Notes under the pieces: generated by a model | Told to the model about the DNA's origin: nothing | Seen by the model: only the letters and a program-made list of their open reading frames with translations | Database searches by the model: none | Shown: positions 59,363 through 64,000 of the stretch, one piece after another | Layout: each line of letters opens with the position of its first letter | How positions within the stretch are numbered: the first letter of the stretch is position 1 | Origin: Heloderma charlesbogerti | Taxonomy: Eukaryota > Chordata > Lepidosauria > Squamata > Helodermatidae | Direction: 5' to 3' | DNA: 64,000 bases | Assembly (NCBI GenBank): GCA_026122225.1 | Contig: JANEZZ010001570.1 | Span: 1,178,001-1,242,000, forward strand | Program-made: the position numbers and the translations under genes

Positions 59363-59882
59363 CAACCGGCAGGTTTTTTATGATTGAATTTCCTTGGTTT
59401 TTGAAAAGCAAATGTCTTCCCAAGGTGTGTGAACACCCCCCACACACACTGTCTGTCTGTCTGTCTTTCTCTCTGTGTGTCTTTGTAATTAGAGTTACAA
59501 TTAAGGATGTCAGAGAATTCCGCCACGGACTGAAATGGGATCAAATTCCCTTCAGTCTGTGCCACGGAATCCTCTGCAGAACAGCACCACGTGGTCCTGC
59601 GGAGCCAGCAGTCATGCGGCTTTTTTTTTTGGTCATTCGCACAGAGTCGCAAAATTTTTGTAAATAAAAATGCAAGGTAGTATATTTCGATAATAAATAC
59701 GTAAGTTTTTTTTTAAAAAATGAATTGTGCTCACCGCCTTGTTTGCGGGTGTTCTTTTTCAATTGAAATCCTCCGTCTCCGTTTACTTTCAGCCAAAACA
59801 CTTCCTCCTCCTCAGGGCTTCCCAAAACAAGGCTGCCCTCGGTGTGCCTGAGCGATGCACTCCTTGTTTAAAGCAATGTCGT

Positions 59883-59884
59883 GA

Positions 59885-59920
<36 letters not shown>
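59883..59920. repeat. (GAAA)n microsatellite in the foldback arm
   Basis: About nine GAAA units in the left arm. The opposite arm has a shorter TTTCTTTCTTCC near 61876, so the run expanded on one side only. Confidence 0.9.
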
Positions 59921-60891
59921 ACCTTTTAAAATGACCATGCCGGTCTGGAGCCCTGCACGAGTATTATTCCCCCTGCTGGGCTTTCTATTTCCACATCCAG
60001 CCTTGTTGGTGAGATGGTGAGGCTAAAATGGAGAGGAGAACCAACTCTGTGCATGTCTACTCAGAAGTAAGTCTTAATGAGTTCAATGCAACTTACTCCT
60101 ACGCATGTCAGCACCCCACTTGCCCCCAGTTCAGCATTTTTCCATTATGTGTGTGTGGGGGGGGGGAATCTCCCTCAATCCAGCTGTTCCCTGGAAACCA
60201 CCCCCCCATTCACCGAAGGGTCTTCTGAGATAACTAACAGGAGGTCTGATAATGAACTGGATGTGGAAATACAAAGCTGAGCAGAGAGGAGAACCAACTT
60301 TGTGCATGTCTACTCAGAAGTCTTATTGAGTTCAATGCAACTTACTCCTACGCATGTTAGCACCCCACTTGCCCCCAGCTCAGCTGCATATTCCCACATC
60401 CAGCTCATTATCAAACCTCCTGTTAGTTATCTCAGAAGAACCTTGGGTGAATGGGGGGGGCGGTTTCCAGGGAACAGCTGGATTGAGGGAGATTACACAC
60501 ACATACACACACACACACATAATGGAAGAATATAGTTCTTCATATTACCTGGTATGTTTATTCCTCATTTTGTCCATTCCCTGAGCATGTGCAAAGTGTG
60601 CTTTTTTTTCAAACAAAGAGAAGGTTGCTGATCTTTCCCTTCATGCTGCATTTGTACAAGTGTGACTGCTTCAGAAAGAACTTTCCATTATACTGTCTCT
60701 TTTTCTTCATGAGTTTCATATAACAGAAGTATGGTGCAGTGGTGAGAGGCCAGCCCAAAGTCACCCAGTGAGATAACTAACAGGTTTGCTAATGAGCTGG
60801 ATGTGGAAATACAAAGCTGAGCTGGAGGCAAGTGGGGTGCTGACATGTGTAGGAGGAAGTCGCATTGAACTCAGTAAGACTTACTTCTGAG

Positions 60892-61726
60892 TAGGGATGG
60901 GGGAGAATTTCTCCCTGAAACTTCAGAGGGCCGAGTGCCAACGCATTCGGTCCTCCGAAGGTTCGGGGAGAAATTCTCCACCCCCCGGGATGGGACTTAT
61001 CTTTCACGAATGTCGCTCCCGGCGGCGGGTCCTGGCGGTGGTTCGGCACTTCTTCATCAGGGGCGGGGGCGGCAGCTGGTCTTTCGACCGGCTGCCGCTG
61101 CCGCCATTACAAGAAAAGTAAAAAACAAACAAACGCCCCTGTGATAGGCTACGTAACGATTAACGTAGCCTATCACAGCTAGATTTGCAAAGTCAGCCAT
61201 GATAGGCTACGTTAATCGTCACGTAGCCTATCACGGGTGACTTTTTTTTAAAAAAAGCGCGTAAGCTAATAACGTTGCCCTTATTTTCGCCGTAGTCTAC
61301 GTAAATCTTTACGTAGACTACAGGGACCAAATAAGGAACGCGAATAGCGGCTCCCTATGGGGGCCGCCATTTGCGTACGCGCTTTTTTTAAAGTCACCCA
61401 TGATAAGCTACATGATGATTAACGTAGCCTATCACGGCTGACTTTGCAGATCTAGCCATTATAGGCTACGTAAATCGTTACGTAGCCTATCACGGGGCGT
61501 TTTTGTTTTTTTTTTCTTTTGAAGTTCGCAGCCAGGGAGACAGGGCGCTTCTCCGCGGCCTGAATTTCGGCCGGGCGAGGCGGGCAGCCCCCCCCCAGCC
61601 TGAATTTCAGCCGGGCGAGGCGGGAAGCCTCCCCTCCGGCCTGAACTTCGGAGGGAGAAGCGAAGCGCCTCCCCCCCACCGCGAAGCAAGCTGTGAGACC
61701 AGGTAAGTGACTTTCGTACATCCCTA
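60892..61726 (-). mobile_element. FB-hAT copy 14 (nested in the foldback element)
   Basis: It starts TAGGGATGGGGGAG and ends TTTCGTACATCCCTA, flanked by CTTCTGAG at 60884-60891 and CCTCTGAG at 61727-61734. The cassette on the minus strand (ATG at 61107) is 107 nt with an in-frame TGA, and its donor is mutated to ATAAGT. The left-end donor is a perfect CAG/GTAAGT at 61700-61708. Part of the central mirror is deleted: the first ATGGCGGC pair is missing near 61265. Confidence 0.9.
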
Positions 61727-62264
61727 CCTCTGAGTAGACATGCACAGAGTTGGTTCTCCTCCCCATTTTAGCCTCACAACATCACCAACATGGCTGGATG
61801 TGGAAATAGAAAGCCTAGCAGGGGGAATAATACTTGTGCAGGGCTCCAGACCAGCATGGTCATTTTAAAAGGTTTTTTCTTTCTTTCTTCCTTTCAAACA
61901 GCGTTGCTTTAAACAAAGAGTGCATCGCTCAGGCACACCTAGGGCAGCCTTGTTTTGGGAAGCCCCGAGGAGGAGGAAGTGTTTTGGCTGAAAGTAATTA
62001 CTGCATGTCTCAGGGCAGAGGGAAAAAATACGTAAATATCTACGAAAAATAGCCTTTCTTACGGAAGTTATACAGAATTATGGCTGTCTGTATGGATTTA
62101 TCTTCGTAATTCTTGGAGCGGAAAAAAAAGAAGAGAATTCTGGGGGCTTGCAAACAATGGTACGGAGCACTGGCTGCAAACTGTGGAAGTCAAGCGGCAC
62201 GGAAGGTACACAATTCGTACATCCCTAGTTACAGTGCTTCTGAACACTGAGGTACTATCTCTGA

Positions 62265-62735
62265 TATGAATATAAGAAGTGCCATGCTGGATAAGACCAA
62301 GCGTCTAGAATTTTGTTCACACAGTGGCCAACCACTGCCTATGAGGAATTCACAAGCAGGACATGAGTGCAACAGCACCCTCCTGCCCATGTTGCCCAGC
62401 AACTGGTGTAAATAGGCATACTGACTCTGATACTAGAGATAGCTATAGCCATCATAACTAGTAGCCCTTGATACCTTTATCCTCCAGGAATTTTTCCAGT
62501 GCCCTTTAAAGCCATCCAAATTAGTGGCCATCACTACATCTTGTGGCAGCAAATTCCATAGTTTAACTATGCACTGTGTGAAGAAGTACTTCCTTTTACC
62601 TGTCCTGAATCTCTCACCAATCCGCTTCATGGGATGATCCTGGGTTCTAGTATTATGAAAAAGGGAGAAAAATGTCTCCCTATCCACCACTATCTCTAAC
62701 CATGCATAATTTTAAACACCACTATCATACAGCGG
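62265..62735 (-). mobile_element. CR1-like LINE 3' end with ORF2 remnant
   Basis: The minus strand encodes an 85-residue open remnant (62433-62690) with RKYFFTQCIVKLWNLLPQD, resembling the C-terminus of CR1-group ORF2 proteins. The non-coding tail runs on to about 62265 and matches the fragments at 44711 and 54083. It is 5'-truncated and dead. Confidence 0.75.
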
Positions 62736-63929
62736 AGGCCAGTGGCCAGTCTGAATGGTGGGACAGAGGGCAAGTCAGCAGAGGCATAGCCAAGGGGTCA
62801 TGAGAGGCAGAGGCAAATGGATCAGTGGATGAGGTGCAGTCTTTGAATCCACGACCCATACCACAGAAGGAGAAAACTGAGGCACAAAACATGCAAAGGA
62901 GGGGGAGGGATTGCATAACCAGACAAAAGTACTCCTTTGCATCCACATTTTCCTGTTTTAGCAATAACTCCCATTTCACAGAGAATCAGGTGACTTTATG
63001 ATGATGAATGGGAGCAGAGACTCCTCACAGACATAATAACAATGATAATAATTAAAATAAGATGTGATACTCTCAGAGCCACATAGAAAAGCATCCTTTG
63101 GAATATAGGAACAAGTTCTGAAAGCCTCCCAGCATCCATGCTTTTGTTCTGAAAGCATCCAGAAATCTATCACAAAGCACCCACCAGAGCAGGCCTACTC
63201 AGAAGTAGCACAGTACAATTTTTTTTAATTTGTTTGTTTATTTATTTCTTTACTGCCCAATAGTCAAAGATCTCTAGATTATGCGTATCTTGTAAGAAGG
63301 ACTGGACTGCTCAGGAGAAAGTATAGGCATCCCTTTGTATATAATGATGATAAATATGATTATATCCCTTGGAAGCCAGCAAGAACCCTTTGCACACACA
63401 CACACACACACCCTTTCACACATACACAAAAATACCCCAAATGATGACATCAATGATGATGATCATAATTAAAATAATATGTGCTGTTCTCATATTCACA
63501 CAGAAAAGCAGCCTTTGGAATACAGGAACAAGTTCACACCCCTGCCTCACCAATCTATGGTGTACAATTGTTTGCCAACCCTGATTAAAAAATAATAGTA
63601 ATCTGAGCATGTGTAGTTTTATATTTTAAACTCACTTAACTTATATCACAACTTTGACTACAGAAATATACTTGCTGGAGCTTGCTTTTGCTATCCTGAT
63701 GCTGAATAGATTTACATCAGAATCAGCACCTTCTTGTAGAAAAAGATAATCAATTTAAAAAATAAAATATTTATTTTTTTAAAAATTGCCCATTGGTATA
63801 GCTTTGTATTTTTTTATCCTGTACATTCTACCCTTGAAAGTTCTACCCTCAAAGGTGGCCTAAAAATTCCAATCCAGCAGGCTGTGCTGAGGGACGTGAG
63901 AGTGAGAAGCAGCACCACTCCTACTGAAA
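62736..63929. other. Interval without a recognised gene
   Basis: A/T-rich sequence with a (CA)n run near 63393-63411. Two related stretches (AGCATCCTTTGGAATATAGGAACAAGTTC near 63091 and a similar one near 63508) suggest an old local duplication. No gene recognised. Confidence 0.4.
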
Positions 63930-63996
63930 GGCTGGCTGGAGAATGCTCAGAGTTGCAGAACTTATTTCTGCCTAAACATGCCTGGGATTGCATCCT
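63930..63996. mobile_element. Palindromic MITE, half copy
   Basis: AATGCTCAGAGTTGCAGAAC, TGCCTAAACATGCCTGGGATTG and GCATCCT follow the right arm of the MITE at 46135, with several changes. The left arm is not clearly present. Confidence 0.45.
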
Positions 63997-64000
63997 ACTT

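Larger units (their letters stand above)
59502..62227. mobile_element. 2.7-kb foldback hAT-like element with nested FB-hAT
   Basis: Left end TAAGGATGTCAGAG, right end TTCGTACATCCCTA. The flanks are GTTACAAT (59494-59501) and GTTACAGT (62228-62235), 7 of 8 identical. The left arm 59783-60136 is mirrored by 60816-61996 once the inserted FB-hAT at 60892-61726 is removed. The loop holds further inverted pieces with ACTCAGAAGTAAGTC and CCACATCCAGC. No transposase frame is visible. A shortened relative is at 34364. Its ends are like those of FB-hAT but the body differs. Confidence 0.75.

Overview
This window reads as repeat-dense vertebrate DNA, most likely from a squamate reptile (lizard or snake). 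The evidence is the mixture of repeats. There are two near-full-length BovB (RTE-clade) LINEs, one with an uninterrupted 1047-residue ORF. CR1 LINEs end in the typical ATTCTATG repeat, and there is an L2/L3-like LINE, tRNA-derived SINEs and many small hAT-type DNA elements. Young CR1 plus young BovB argues against a mammal or a bird. No complete host gene, rRNA, functional tRNA or CRISPR array was found. The only host-exon candidate is a weak one near 14.40-14.49 kb.

The main feature is a family of 0.6-1.0 kb CpG-rich foldback elements, provisionally called FB-hAT here. They start TAGGGATG and end CATCCCTA. Ten copies lie between clear 8-bp target-site duplications (TSDs) at both ends, a larger 2.7-kb relative has a 7-of-8 match, and two further copies have TSDs that differ by an indel. 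These features fit the hAT superfamily (YARNG terminus, 8-bp TSD). The interior is a palindrome made of smaller palindromes: TAGGCTACGTAA-type hairpins, ATGGCGGC/GCCGCCAT hairpins and TAGTCTACGTAA hairpins, mirrored around one axis. One subterminal block carries a length-conserved exon-like cassette, with an ATG in strong context followed 101-107 nt later by GTAAGT. The other end carries a CAG/GTAAGT facing outward the other way.

Layout: 0-3 kb holds a CR1 split by an FB-hAT. From 3 to 16.6 kb there are ordinary A/T-rich DNA and old MITEs. FB-hAT copies lie at 16.6 kb, 19.4 kb and (half copy) 24.2 kb, with a CR1 at 22.1-23.3 kb. A decayed BovB lies on the minus strand at 28.7-31.95 kb. A cluster of four FB-hAT units fills 34.4-37.9 kb, followed at once by the intact BovB on the plus strand at 38.05-41.27 kb. 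A chimeric FB-hAT is at 43.8-44.5 kb. A nest of SINE, LINE and two FB-hATs fills 47.2-50.4 kb. A truncated CR1 is at 51.1 kb. Three FB-hATs lie at 56.2-59.1 kb inside an inverted duplication. A 2.7-kb foldback relative with an FB-hAT nested in it occupies 59.5-62.2 kb, and CR1-like and MITE remnants close the window.

The only protein here with a clear predicted activity is the BovB endonuclease/reverse transcriptase. FB-hAT encodes no transposase in this window and would need one supplied in trans. Gene-level confidence outside the transposons is low, and all family assignments rest on pattern recognition without database searches.
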